From Cloeon dipterum (lineage: Eukaryota > Arthropoda > Insecta > Ephemeroptera > Baetidae), in assembly GCF_949628265.1 (NCBI RefSeq), contig NC_088788.1:35574335-35638334 (forward strand): a DNA stretch of 64,000 nt. The letters are read 5' to 3'. The notes beneath the pieces are model-generated. The model was not told where the DNA came from and made no database searches. It saw nothing but the letters and a program-made list of their open reading frames with translations. This document shows positions 38,601 to 52,404 of this stretch, one piece after another (position 1 is the stretch's first letter; the number at the start of each line of letters is the position of its first letter). The position numbers and the translations under genes were made by a program.

Positions 38601-39408
38601 GACATCAACGTGAAACAGGCAAGAAATTTAACTCCATGGAGCTATTTTACATTTAATTTAATCATCCCATTAGAACGGCTTCCTATCCGGTTTGCCAAAT
38701 ATCAGTCGCTTCACAGGCTCGCTCTTTTTTTCGTGGCTTTTCGACAAATTGATCTCTCTCAAGCACTGTTCCATCACCTCGGCTCGAAAGGTGTCAAACG
38801 CAATATGTGAGCGAAAAAGTCAACATTTTTGGGTAAAATTTTGAATTTCTTATTTTACAGCCCAGCTTATTCCGTCGATATTATTCATGCTAATGGGTGC
38901 CGTGGGCTGCAATTATAAAACGGAGGTGATCGTCTTGACCGCAGCAAATCTCCTAGGTGGGGCGTGCTCGTCAGGACCGATTGTCAACAGCGTCGACTTG
39001 GCACCGAACTTTTCAGGCATTTGAATACAACCAAGACCTCTTCATTTTCAATTTTAATCTTTCAACTAGGCTCAATCATGGGTTTCATGAGTCTGGCTTC
39101 GATGAGCAGTGGATTTTTGGTGCCGATGTTTGTTGGATACATGATAGAAAAAGACGTAAGAAAAATAAACTTTGACCAATTTTGATTATTAATAAAGAAA
39201 ACTCAATTTACAGCAATCAATGGAGAGTTGGGCAACCGTATTTCAAATAACAGCTGCACTGGGTTTCGCATCGACCATAATATTTTCAATATTTGGTACA
39301 GGAAAAGTCCAACCGTGGAATGAACCAAGAAGAAATAAAGAAGGAATTGACAACAACGTTGAGGAAGAGCTCAAAGCTGTGGAGCTGTTGAAGGACGAAC
39401 ACAAATGA
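35642..39408 (+). CDS. SLC17-type transporter (sialin/phosphate-cotransporter family), paralogue 1
   Basis: A major facilitator of the SLC17 group (anion/H+ or Na+/phosphate cotransporters), with 12 predicted helices. Ten exons: 35642-35678, 35731-35957, 36838-37074, 37136-37220, 37668-37882, 38472-38618, 38674-38806, 38861-39016, 39070-39155 and 39214-39408. The total is 1518 nt, or 505 aa. Motifs are: NYMLRVNLNIAIVSM in helix 1; an N-glycosylated first loop (GNATDSNGT); FDWDNYKQGLIHGSFYWGYV and PGGMLADRYGAK; RWIPPNERSKF; and VDLAPNFSG. Two introns (38619-38673 and 39017-39069) start with GC rather than GT. Intron 5 carries a fold-back MITE. The adjacent paralogue has the same exon plan. The substrate is unknown. 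Confidence 0.9.
35958..36837. other. Long intron 2 of SLC17 paralogue 1
   Basis: An AT-rich intron of 880 bp with the donor CCT|GTAATC and an acceptor at GTTGAG|AGC. No nested gene or clear repeat was seen, apart from poly-T/poly-A runs near 36220-36240. Confidence 0.45.
38019..38406. mobile_element. Fold-back MITE with TTAA ends, copy 1
   Basis: A 388-bp element made of two long inverted arms (about 170 bp each). The ends read TTAAAGACCGTCTTTGACGA and its reverse complement. The outer TTAA at both ends would fit a piggyBac-type TTAA target duplication, or it may simply be part of the inverted repeat. It has no coding capacity. It lies in intron 5 of SLC17 paralogue 1. Confidence 0.65.
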
Positions 39409-40297
39409 CCAATTTTTTACTTAACTAAGAATCTCATAAGTTTTGTCAGTATATAGACATCGAGAGAATAAAACTCGTTTTTGGCTGCATTTAAAATAAA
39501 AATTGTTATGCAACTCGCGGAACTTTGGTACGGTGCGTGTTGCCTATGAGCCTTACTGACACCTCGATAAAAGGCCTTTCAGCATTCGAAGTTTCATTAA
39601 TTTTCTTATCGAAGCAATAAAGATAATATAAAATGGAATAATTAAAACAAGTAGGACTTTCTCTAGTCGATCATAGGTATATTTTGGGTCTGAAATTATC
39701 GATAAAAGGCACTTAAGCTCTCTCCCATAAAATTAAATTTAAATAAACAAAAAAATTCGGTCACTGTAGATAAATATAGTAGCAATAATGTTTGTTCAGG
39801 AAAATTTAAAAAATAATGTGCAGAACGAATTTAAAAATCACTGGATAATTATTGAGTTAGTGCGAAGTTTGAGTGTTGGACGAGCATGACATGAGCTGAC
39901 CGCTGCGATGGTTCTCGTCGGGCTTGCCCATTGAATTGGCTAATGACTAAATAGCGATCCCCGTCTGAAATCACAATTGTAGTTGGAGAGTGCGGAGCTG
40001 TCGAAATAAAATTCATTGAGTGGCTCCACTTTTCTTTGATACACTCTGCTATATGCATGTGGCTGCCCCAAAATCGTTCATCGTTTCGTCACGCGCGTGT
40101 ACGCGCACTTTTGTTTGCCTTACGAGACGGGCCGAGAGTTTGCTAGTCGTTATCGCTTGCACCAAATACAAATACAGGTACGATTCGCCGAGATTTATTG
40201 TTCGCACCGCATCAGGAAGACATTGCTGACCTTCACAATCGCGTTTTGGCCGGATATGTTCAGTTGTTGATTTCATGCACAGATCCACACTCCAGCC
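39409..40297. other. Spacer between the two SLC17 genes
   Basis: It begins with the 3' UTR of paralogue 1; AATAAA at 39467-39472 is its probable poly(A) signal. It ends with the 5' region of paralogue 2. Nothing else was recognised. Confidence 0.4.
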
Positions 40298-43224
40298 ATG
40301 GCGTGCGCAGGTAAGAAAAAGTCTAAAACCATTATTTATTATTGCACCCTTTTGTGTTGAAACGGGTTATAGAAAATGTTCCGACCCGGTTCGTGCTGGG
40401 GATCATGATTTTCTGGGGCGCCCTAACGGCGTTCGTCCTCAGAGCCAGTCTCAGCCTCAGCATTGTCACAATGGTCGGCAAGAGACCCAGGGGACAAAAT
40501 TCCACCGCAAATGGCACTTCCACGACTGGATGCGCAGTAGAGCCCGTCTTTCACAACACTTCAGCACTATTTACAAACCTAACCGACCTAGGAGAGAACG
40601 AACTTCAGGTGATATAATTTTTTAATTTTCGAAACATATGCAATCAGTTTAATAATCAAGGATGAAGCCGGCGAGTTTGATTGGAGTGAGCAGCTGCAGG
40701 GAACCATCCTGAGCTCTTTCTTCGTGGGCTACCTGTTTTTCCAGCTACCAGGCGGCCGCTTGGCAGAACTAATCGGCGGCCGCATTGTCTACGGCTTCAC
40801 CGTGTTAATTCCGTCCTTGCTGGCTGCACTCGTACCTTTGCTGACGCGCGTCCACTACGGATACCTCATCGCCATCAGGATTGGCCAGGGTCTCTTCCTG
40901 GTAGGATACGTTCAAAAGCACGTGTCGCATCTTTATTTTAATAGATGCTTTTCACAGGGTGCCATGTTCCCGACCGCTTCGGTCCTTGTCACCAAATGGG
41001 TACCTTTGCATGAACGAGCCAGATTCATGTCTACCTTTAACATGGGTATGGTATTTGATATCTTTGAACAAACTGGTGCTCCCCTGACCATGACTTAAAA
41101 AATTCTAATTACAATGCTGAGGAATTTATTTACTTTTTTCTTGAACCTTAATCGGCACTTGCCGTGGGCTATGAGCTCAACGGGTCCAAATGAGGAGCTG
41201 GGGCCTAATCGTGGTTATCTTTTCGCCTTCCCGCACCGAAATTTTTCCATTGAAATGACAGGCATTTGTCCCTGTAAAGCAACTTTCCTTTCTACCTCAA
41301 GCTTGTTTTCTTTGAACGCTAATATTTATTCTTTCAAGACTTCCAGTCTCAAAGGGGGGCACCTTTAGCGGTTCCCGCTCACCAGAGTCCAGCGCGATGT
41401 GCGTAGCACAAGAAGAACTTTTTTCCCGCAAAAAATACGAATGCGAGAAGTGCGCATGCGTCAGAGTTGGTTGATCTGACAAGGAAGTCATGCTCTGACG
41501 CATGCGCACTTCTCGCATTCATATTGTTTTGGCGGGAAAAAAGTTCGCACCTCACGCTGCACTTTTTGGTCGGGAAACAATATCCACTTTACATAATTCG
41601 ACCCTCAAGAATCGATTGGTGTGCTCAGAAACTTCGTCAAAGACGGTCTTCAATAATGCTGATTATTGTACATTTCAGGTGGAACGTTAGGGTTGGCATT
41701 GGTGATGCCGGTCTGCGGCCTTATCATCGACTTGCTGGACTGGCCAGCGCTTTACTATATAACAGCGGCACAGGGTGTGATTTTCTCGATCTGCTGGTTC
41801 GCTTTAGTCCACGACTCACCAGACAAGCATCCCAGAATAACGCAGTTTGAAAAGAGACACATTGAGCTGGGCCTGGTGAAAGGACCTGTCAAGGTGTGCT
41901 GAAATTCAAATCTCTATCTCCTCATTGTCTGATCTAATTTGACTCGTAGAAACTGCCGATTCCGTGGGTCAGGGTTTTGACGTCCCTCCAGTTTTGGGGA
42001 CCCTTTCTCAGTTCCTTTGGAAGCGATTGGGGCTTTTACACGTTCCTCACGCTTGGTCCCAAGTACATGGCGAGCATCCTCGGCGTTGACATCAGAGAGG
42101 TGTGTAAAAAAAGTGTTATATTTCTTCAATAATTGATTAATTCGCGCTCGCAGAATGGAATTTTGTCGGCGCTTCCATTTCTCTGCCGTTACATATTCGG
42201 TATAATCATTGGAATGATTTTCGATCTGTGCCTTCGGAGACGTTGGATGGCGTTGGTGCACTTGAGAAAACTTGCTGTTTGTTTTTGTGAGTTTTCTAGA
42301 AATTAGATTGGTGCAAAGGTTAATTCTGTCCCCAGCGCACTTGATGCCAGCGTTGGCACTTTTAGCTTTCCCACTAGCTGGATGCAACACGACTTTGGCC
42401 GTTGCCATTATTTGTACTGCAATGGGCTGCAACGGCGCCATTACTTCGGGCCACATCCAGGCTTACATGGACGTGGCCCCCAATTTTGCAGGTATTATTT
42501 CAATATCATTTTATCTATTAATCAGCGGTGGCCGCCGGTCACATCCAAGTTCGCGTTGAAATGTGGGAAACTTTGAGCTGTCTTTTGCTTTCTGCATGAG
42601 TGCCGGTTTAATGTTTTTTTTTTTAATCCAAAATTGTCGAAAATCATAAATAATGCAAATTATATCGTAATATTTTGAGAATTCTCGCCTCTAAAACACT
42701 TTTAAAGCCGACGCCATGATAACGTGATTTTTCCGTCTGGATTAAAACTTACAGCTTATACAAGGATGCAAAAAGAAAAGGATGCTTTTAATTTCGGTCG
42801 GTTTATATGTCAGATTAAAATCCCCTTTTCAATTTAAATATCAAATGTTGCGCTAACTCTGCGACAGCAGTAACAGCAAATCGGATTAAAGTTAAAACTT
42901 GGCAGGAACGCTCGGGGGCCTGAAGAACGGTCTGTGTTCGCTGGCGGGCCTCCTTTCTCCGGTTATCATCGGCGCTATACTGCAGCAAGACGTAAGTTGC
43001 GCTAAAAATACATATTATTCCTCGATCGCTTTGACTTTGATTCACGTTAACAGGCCAGTATTGTCGGTTGGCGAATTTCGTTTGCCTTGTCAGCCGTGAT
43101 TTTCGCCAGCTCCTGCGTCCTCTTCCTCGCCACTTACACGGGCAGGGTGCAGTCGTGGAACGATTTGTCAGACCAGCGCGACAGAGAGGCGTCAAAACCT
43201 ATGCGCCCCATTTTTAAAACTTAA
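40298..43224 (+). CDS. SLC17-type transporter, paralogue 2
   Basis: A second SLC17-group major facilitator in tandem with paralogue 1. Ten exons: 40298-40310, 40373-40608, 40661-40900, 40958-41045, 41679-41893, 41950-42099, 42154-42286, 42336-42491, 42906-42991 and 43054-43224. The total is 1488 nt, or 495 aa. Exons 5, 7, 8 and 9 have exactly the same lengths as in paralogue 1 (215, 133, 156 and 86 nt), and all phases agree. Motifs are: RFVLGIMIFWGALTAFVLRA in helix 1; an N-glycosylation cluster (QNSTANGTST); FDWSEQLQGTIL and FFVGYLFFQLPGGRLAE; KWVPLHERARF; and VAPNFAGTLGGLKN. All its introns are GT-AG, unlike paralogue 1. Intron 4 holds a truncated copy of the same MITE. Confidence 0.9.
41396..41652. 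mobile_element. Fold-back MITE, copy 2 (left end missing)
   Basis: This matches the MITE at 38019-38406 from the inner left arm (AGTCCAGCGCGATGTGC) through the right end (CAAAGACGGTCTTCAA). About 90 bp of the left terminus is absent and the right TTAA is changed. It lies in intron 4 of SLC17 paralogue 2. Confidence 0.65.
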
Positions 43225-44773
43225 AAAAGCAACTCAACTTTGAATTTAAAAAAAAAAAAACCAATGTGGGTTGAATTTTAATGTCAAGTTGATTTTACAA
43301 AGGAATTGGAAAATTATTAAAAGAAAAATAGTAGCAGCTATTTCGGCCCCGCAGGCCTCAGATTTACCTCCAAAATAAAATAGAACGAATGAATGAGACC
43401 CATCCGCCTGCACCTGCTTTCATCTCTCAAACGAGCAGCGGAATCGACAAACCCGCAACTTTAAAAAATTCAATGCTGAAAATTACATCCTGAAGGCTGC
43501 TAGCGGTGCCCATTCAACAATTTTTCGACACTTTTATTTGTAGAAAATATTGTAAAATCAATTAAATAACTGCCCCACTTGTCAATAAAACAGATTATTA
43601 ATAACCGAACTGGTATGTTCTATTTATTTTTGTTATTTATTGATTTTCCTTGATACAACGTGGAGGGTATCTGCCAATAATTCGTTTTTGAAAGACATAT
43701 ATATTTTATACAAATCAGTCAGATGACGAATGGCCCTGTGTTAAATGTGTTTTTTCGCTTACAAAATGCTCGCAAAGCACGCACCACACGCGACTTGAAA
43801 CGAGGCAATAAAAACGAATCCATTCAGCTCGAGTAATCAGCGCGAATTATGAAATTAGCTCAACTTTTTAAGGATTATATAGAGAGTGGAAAAACCGGCG
43901 ACGTCGCGAAATGTCATAATTTGTAAATTCCCCATCAACATGCAATTCCGTTCTACTTCAGGCAAACAAATATTTGCTTTCATCGTGGACGGGTTAAAAA
44001 GACTCGAATCATTCTTTTGTCGCAAATTTCGTCATCGGCGGCGCGCTAATTTCTTCCTGGCGTCAAAGAGCGCCCTAGGGATGGTGGCGCTGAACAAGTG
44101 ATTTATGACCCCCAGCTCCACAAGTTGGCGTGCCACCGCAATGTCCTGTAATCACGCAACCCGCTAATTAAATTTCTAAGCGCAGCCCTTTTTTATTCTA
44201 CTGTCTCTTGGTGCACGGGATGCGTTTGCAGCGAACGTTCAAATGGGGCAAGACGCGCGCTTGGAACGCGCAACGTCATTAGCACGCGACGTCGCTCGTC
44301 AACCGACTTCCCCCTTTCAAGAATAAAGATGTGTCTATGCATGTGGGCAAACGAGTGTGCAATTCAAATACGTGGTCGTCAAAGATACGGATTTTATAAA
44401 TAATATAGCGTGTCATAAATTATTTTGAAATAGGATATTAATCTATTAAAATTTAATTTAGAAAAAGGTGCCAGCCAGGGGCCAAGGGGGCGGGCGGGGG
44501 AGCATAATTAGCCTATCCAATGCCAAATATTACGGGACGCATTTTTAACTTTTTAGGACCGAGAGGAGCCGAGTTTTTTGAGTCTTAAATTGTACAAACC
44601 GCGATTTCGACAATTTCCGAGTTCGGTTTTCGGGGCCTGGTCCGGGCCCTATGGCCCTCAACGAGTTCTACGACGCCAATTTTGTTTTTTCAAAAGCAAA
44701 TAATTTTCAAATTTTTAAGTTTTGAAAAATTCCGAATTTTTAAGATAAAACTTTGCATTTTTCTTGCTCGAAC
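43225..44773. other. Spacer downstream of the SLC17 pair
   Basis: Noncoding. AATAAA at 43584-43589 may end the paralogue 2 transcript. A sequence resembling the renalase-intron repeat lies near 44540-44680. No gene was recognised, and in particular no further exon of the CFAP299-like gene whose first exon is at 44774-44896. Confidence 0.4.
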
Positions 44774-44896
44774 CTCAAGGTAATAAACATCCATCTTGGT
44801 GATAAGCGAGTCTAGGTAATCTTCGTAGGTGGCGAATTTTTCCACGACCTGTTTGAGGACGGCTTCCTTGATGATGCCCACCCTCGGTGCACACAT
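44774..44896 (-). pseudogene. Orphan CFAP299-like exon
   Basis: A 41-codon segment, MCAPRVGIIKEAV, then FATYEDYLDSLITKMDVYYLE, matches the N-terminus of the cilia/flagella-associated protein CFAP299 (C4orf22; human FNAYEDFLDSQITTVDLYYLE). It ends at a donor-like GTTCGAG exactly where the conserved part continues in that family. The next expected block, with LARQLVELGYRG, is not found downstream on this strand in the searchable 1.5 kb. It is therefore either the first exon of a gene with very distant exons (perhaps beyond the SLC17 pair) or a remnant. An upstream acceptor-like AAGTGCAG at 44910 suggests a 5' intron. Confidence 0.5.
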
Positions 44897-45337
44897 GAGA
44901 AAGGCCTCCTGCACTTGTTACGGTGCCACAGCTGGCTGAAGACTGGCACCGTGCTCGAGCGCGTCTCATTTATTTTGTGGGCGCACGGGGGGGACTGCTC
45001 TCTCTTTTCTCTGCCTTGCGTGACTTCCAGGGACAATTATTAACTTTTTATTTTGACATCCCACGCCGTTTGCCCGCATAAAGACTGTCTTCCGTGTTCC
45101 ATTTATCATCTTGTTCTGCAAATCAATTAAATCCGGTGCAGTTTACATAGAAAATTAAAAAAAAATCGGTTGCATTAAAAAACTGGCGAGTGCAATGATC
45201 AAACTTTCAGATTTATTGCCTGATATTTTATAATCAATGAAGACGGAGAATAACAAATTTAACCCAGAAGCTGGTAGTTTCAGTTACATGAATGAAAAAA
45301 AAACTTAAAATATCGCACTTTGAACTTTGATTGTCTT
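44897..45337. other. Spacer between the CFAP299-like exon and LSM7
   Basis: About 440 bp containing the LSM7 3' UTR at its right side. No gene or repeat was recognised. Confidence 0.4.
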
Positions 45338-45958
45338 TCACTCTGCCTGGACGAAGGGGTTTGGAATGGACTCCATGCCGTCTGTAGGACAAATAAGAAC
45401 GACTGCCGTCCCTCGGCACACGACTAACCCTAGTTGCCTAGTGTCATCTGTCAGTTTGTAGGGGTCATCTGGATCTGAGAACATATTCCCAACCCATTAA
45501 TAATAGGAAAAGCGAACGCCAGTGAAATATTACCCCTAAGAAACTCCGTGGTGTTATCAAGGACGAGGTTAAGCAAAGGGTCGTAACCCTTGAGCACGCC
45601 GAACGCTTCCCGCCCTCCCGCGAATTTGACCCTGATATTCTTCTCAAGGTACTTAGACAGGTCAAGGATGCTCTCCTTCCGCTTCTTTTCCTGCTTATCT
45701 GAATTCTGAAACAGTTTCATTTCGCCAGTTTCAGTTATGGAACGTATTGTCTTCAGTGTGCCGGTTAATGATGTTTGTGAATGCGCATGTCGTTTTCTGG
45801 CATGAAACGGCAACCACCGATCGGAAACTATCAGAACATGTGCATGAATACCAGTAAAGAAGAATTTGAGTGACGATTTGACCGATTGGGCAGGAAAATA
45901 TTAAGAAAACAGCAAAAACCAAGGAGAAAATGCATGCTTGTGTACTCACCGACGCCAT
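45338..45958 (-). CDS. LSM7: LSm7, U6 snRNP / mRNA-decay Sm-like protein
   Basis: A subunit of the LSm1-7 (cytoplasmic mRNA decapping) and LSm2-8 (nuclear U6 snRNP) rings. Three exons give 105 aa. The first encodes only MAS (ATG at 45958, donor GTGAGT). The second holds KESILDLSKYLEKNIRVKF with the Sm1 motif GGREAFGVLKGYDPLLNLVL. The third holds the Sm2 motif LGLVVCRGTAVVLICP and the end NPFVQAE. Length and sequence match human LSM7 (103 aa) closely over the whole protein. It is transcribed divergently from KICS2. Confidence 0.95.
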
Positions 45959-46229
45959 GTTTGTTTTCAACTCGTGATTGGACGATTATGTTTTCGCGCC
46001 TCGATTAGCTGAACTCTGATTGGACAAGAACAGCTGGCACTCTTACGTCGCTCAAGTGGTGGCCTTGGCCTACGCCCACACTGTGAATGTTGGTCATCGC
46101 CTGATCGCCTGAAACTGTTTTTGTTGTGTAACTATGAATGTAGTGTAATGAAAAATAAGAGGACATTATTTTGGTCGAAATAGACATTGGAAATCGAAAT
46201 TGACGTTATATTTATCTAATATCATAATA
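45959..46229. promoter_or_regulatory. Divergent promoter region LSM7 / KICS2
   Basis: Only 271 bp separate the two start codons, which face away from each other. There is no clear TATA box for either gene. A shared bidirectional promoter is the simplest reading. Confidence 0.55.
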
Positions 46230-48991
46230 ATGGCCATGATGGACCGTGAAGAAGAGTTCCTGTGTAACTTCTTCAACTCTGTTTCTCATCTCAGCTTTGA
46301 CAAAGCAAAAGAGTGTTTGGTTTGTAAAAAATTTCTATTACATACATATATTATACACATAATACTTGATGTCATAAAATACTTTATGAACGTTACTTTT
46401 TTATAATGCATATCATAGATACATACAATACATTTCAATCTTATTGCTCATTGTTTTTCTACACAGGACCGCAGTAAGGATGAGGCTTTCCTGCAGTCAC
46501 CCGCTTGGAATTTGCTAATTAGCGCCCTGTCGCAGTTTGCTGCAGCTGAGAAGTCATATGTGGACTTGGGTTTTTTTGCAAGACAAAAAAGTCTCTTCAA
46601 AATCAAGGATGTTTGTATAATAAAGTTTTATTGAGATAGTTTACTCACAATTCTCATTTCAGAACTCATTAAGGTCAGTGTACGAGCACCTGCGGATGGA
46701 AATCAAGAAGATTGACACAGTGTCCAGAGAGGTTGGCAATAAAACTATTGCCGCTGTGGCTAGTCAACTGGAGGACTCATTAAAAGCTCGAATAGAGCTG
46801 ATCGAATTGTAATGAAATTTTAGTGATGAAACATCTGTGACAAATCTTTGATTCTCAGCTACGAATTGATGCAGGGCGTGGGCTGCAGCAAGCCTGTTAA
46901 ATTCTGCGACCTTTTGGGTTCACTAGAGCACATTGTTGAGAGGCACGATTTGGCTTGTCCACACTTGTCTCTGACCTGGCTCAAAGCTGCCCATAGCCTC
47001 GAGTGTGAGGTACTAACAATAAGACGATCCAAACTTTTTATTCAGACTCGTAACTCACGTTCCTTTCAGGTTTTACTCCATCTGGTTAGAGCTGGGGCTG
47101 AACTGGCTGAGTGGAGATTTTTGCCTTCATTGATGCTTCTGCACGGAGCACACACAAGGCTTGTAGCCTGGGAAACATCCTTAGGAGCCAGATCCTCAGA
47201 GGTTTAATTTCCGAACTGTGATTAAATTTATATCATTTGACGAGTCAATCTTAGTCGTGGCGCCTTGGCTCTTTCCTCACCTCGACAAGATTGCCTCTGC
47301 TGCACCAGTGGTTGGTCAAGTTGAAAAGCGGGCTGAGCGCCAAATTCGCCCTCCTCTTCTACAACACCCTTCTGCAACAGACCACCGCCTCAGACATAAA
47401 AGCCCTGTGCGCGAAACTAACGCCAGCCGTAGACTTCACCCAGAGGTGCAAAATCCAATTAGTTGCCACATTTCTGCTACTTTGATTTCTCTCCTCTCAG
47501 GTTGCAGAGTTTCCAGCATAAATCAGGGGCGGTGGCCGTTTGCATAGTTTTTGACAATTATGGCCTGACTGACCACGAAGGACCAGGATACAAAATCCCA
47601 AAATTGCAGTCCACACCGACGAGACTCTCGCCATCTCAGGTGTCCCCGTCAGCTAATGAATCTCAGCTAATCGAACACAGATTCGCCCAAGTTTTCTGCA
47701 TTCCGCAGGTGATTTTATGCCATAATTACCAATATAAAGGGGTTGGTCGGTAAGGACAGAACGATTAGACTCACACTGAGGTTTAGACACTTCAGTTTTT
47801 GGCAACATTCATGTGGTTTTTCCTTGAGATCTCAGTAGCCAGCTATGCCGTGCCAGCTGGCAAATTTAGGTTCACGTGGGCAGCCGCCAGCCGCTGGGCA
47901 AAAAATTTGGCTATGCCAGTCCCGCCAGCCACCACCTATCTTGCGGTTGAGACCTCTTCGTTTTTCCTGATGAGAACCTTGTATAGTGGTGGAAATTATT
48001 CAATTTGGCAATACTAGCAATTTTACAAACTACGAGGAAGGGGCAAAATTTCAAATTTGATTTAAATTAACATTTTGTGCTCAAATTTATCTTAAACATA
48101 GGTTATAGACAGATTGATTGGTGGGTCATTTTTGACGTTTTGTATATAATTAAAAAATTTCCCGCTCATCCTGATCATAGAGCAAAAATCGATATAATAT
48201 ACTCTGGAAACTAATAAAAAATTAAAATATTCCAAAATTTTTAATCCCAAATAAAATATATTAAGGATGTTAAATTTTTTATGGAATTTTTTGCTCAGTC
48301 AGTGACTACAATAAGTTAGAGCTACATGACCCGGTAGACTGCTCACAAATTTTTAAAACATTATCTCAAACCGTTAATGATCCATCATCCAATTTCCAGG
48401 TAACAGTCAAAATCTACAGGGTTTTCCAGGAATTTAAAAATAAACCAACCTCATCACAAATCACGATTGGATAAAAATTAGCTTCACAATTTTTTCTTCT
48501 AAAATTTTTTAAACTTTAGAGCTCCATATCCATAACTAGAAAAGTCCATCAAATCAAAATTTCCCCAAAACTCGTGGGATAATAATGAGATATTAATAAA
48601 TTGACCAAAAAACACCGTCAAATCCTTACCCGCGAAAAAACCTATTTTTGTGCAGACTGGCCAGCACAATTTTGTGGAGGTGACAGGACTGATTCTGGAA
48701 AGTACTTCGGAGCTCTCTTCGCTGGACAAGATTGCCATCCATTACAATCAAAAGGTAATTCTCTACATTTTATTACCGTTCTAACAGTTAATCTGTAACA
48801 TTAATTTGTTACAATTTCAGGACCAGTGTTCTATCTTTATGATTAATTTCGACCCGAGACTAACTCTTGCCGCTGTCTTCAATGGAAAGAAGTCTGACAA
48901 AGACACCATGGTGACCACTTTCCTTTTAGACACGGCCGCGCAGCTGAGAGGCAACCGACTGCTTGCCTCACTCAAACCCGGCTCAAAGTGA
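46230..48991 (+). CDS. KICS2: KICSTOR subunit 2 homologue
   Basis: Homologue of KICS2 (C12orf66), part of the KICSTOR complex that anchors GATOR1 to lysosomes to restrain mTORC1 under amino-acid shortage. The start MAMMDREEEFLCNFF is followed by LSFDKAKE (human YDKAKD). Further matches are LSQFAAAEKSYVDL, SLRSVYEHLRMEIKK, EWRFLPSLMLLHGAHTRL, HQWLVKLKSGLSAKF, LLQQTTASDIKAL, and the end ASLKPGSK (human ASLKPGAKG). About nine exons: 46230-46319, 46467-about 46611, about 46663-46810, about 46859-47009, about 47070-47203, about 47254-47445, about 47502-47708, 48656-about 48753 and about 48821-48991. Intron 7 is long (947 bp). Confidence 0.88.
47709..48655. other. Long intron of KICS2
   Basis: An AT-rich 947-bp intron with many short A/T runs. 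Flanking exons join in phase 0 (IPQ|TGQHNF). No nested gene or defined repeat was seen. Confidence 0.5.
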
Positions 48992-49232
48992 TCTACGTTA
49001 ATTTTACAGACATAATTATTATTATGTGAAAATATATATGATCAAAATGAAAAACGTGACTGGACAATTCAGAGTTTGGCATTTAAAAAAAGCCGCCTGC
49101 GGTGGCTGCTAAACAGAGCAACGCCCCTTTTGAATAGTAAATACAGCAAAAACAGCACTCTCTACTCTCTGTTGATCAGTGTTGTTTTCGATTTGCTTCG
49201 ATTTAACTGGCCTGGCTATCACATTCAAGAAG

Positions 49233-51261
<2,029 letters not shown>

Positions 51262-52404
51262 TCACTATCAAAAACCTTGGAAGATTTTTAATTAGACTAC
51301 ACCTACGTGAAAGGGGGTTAAAAATTTCTGTTATGCCTTAAAGGTCGTAGATTTTTTATAATGATACAGTAGTGGATATATTTCAGGGGGTTATTTTAAT
51401 TGAAGATTAGCAAACAACATAACAAAAAATGTGATAGTTTTACTATTGATTTTCTGACAAGAAGGTATATTTAATTAAACTTTTAGTAATACTTCTGTTG
51501 AACAGCTTTATATATATCTGTTGTTTTTAATTTATGCCTAATAAATTCAAAATCAGATTTATATATAATAAAATTTTATTTCCTATATAGCTTATCCTGC
51601 TGCGTGTGAAAGTAAATAAAAATAAAGTAGTGTGTTACAGGCCAAAAATTAAGAACATTAAGCATTTTTTACAAGAGAAAGTTGAACTGTTTGAAATTTA
51701 GCAGCATTTTTTCTCTGCAGTGTGCGATAATCAAACAGTTAAATCAGATTTTTCCTAATTTCTCAAAAAGTTAAACGGGCATTGTCAATGTTTTTTTTTT
51801 TGCTTGATTTAGATCCCTCTCGTCACGATCTATCCAATATAGTGTGCGAATTATGAGGAAAATTCCCTAAATTGTGAAATAAATCGTAGTCTTACAGTAG
51901 GGAGACAGTGTGCTTGATAAGCATGCAAACTTCTGGAGAGCCGATTTTATCAAATATTTAAAACGGCAACCTGGGAAATTTTTGGTTTCTTTCTCAATTT
52001 TAGATACTCAGTATTTCAAGATAAGGTAAAAATGATTTTTCACAAAATAAATTTTTAAAAATAGAGGTCCACCTCCTCACTTTTAATTTTTAAAGGCATT
52101 CGTGATATTCGCGCGTCAACAGTCGGAGTCTCTCATTGGTCGTTTGCTAGTTTGTTTACGATTGAAAAATTGAGTCTAGCGACAGCAAAACACCGGCATT
52201 AACTATATTTTTCCCTTAATCTGTTAAAATATTTTCCAGTTTGTTCAATCTCTCCGACGCAAAGGTTTGTACATCTGTTAATTGTTTAATCTTCCACGAA
52301 TTATAATGTAATAAAAAAATTAGAAACCCATTTTTAGCTCCTGACTCTTGTTTTCAGTGTCAGCTGCGCCGGATAATCGATCTCTGTCTCTGCATCAAGC
52401 CACA
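51262..52404. other. Spacer between renalase and SENP8, with SENP8 5' UTR exon
   Basis: AT-rich. A dispersed repeat lies at 51781-51918. From about 52130 the 5' region of SENP8 begins; a noncoding exon ends at a donor near 52264 (CGCAAAG|GTTTGT) and is joined to the acceptor TTTTCAG just before 52360. Confidence 0.45.
51781..51918. repeat. Dispersed repeat, copy 2
   Basis: Homologous to 19471-19600 in the same orientation. Shared blocks include CTTGATTT, TATCCAAT, GAATTATGA/GCATTATGA and GTGAAATAAATCGTA. The family is unknown. Confidence 0.55.

Noticed and set aside
41914-42456. 180-codon minus-strand frame
   Set aside because: It overlaps four in-phase exons of the SLC17 paralogue on the plus strand, and the minus-strand protein is low-complexity.
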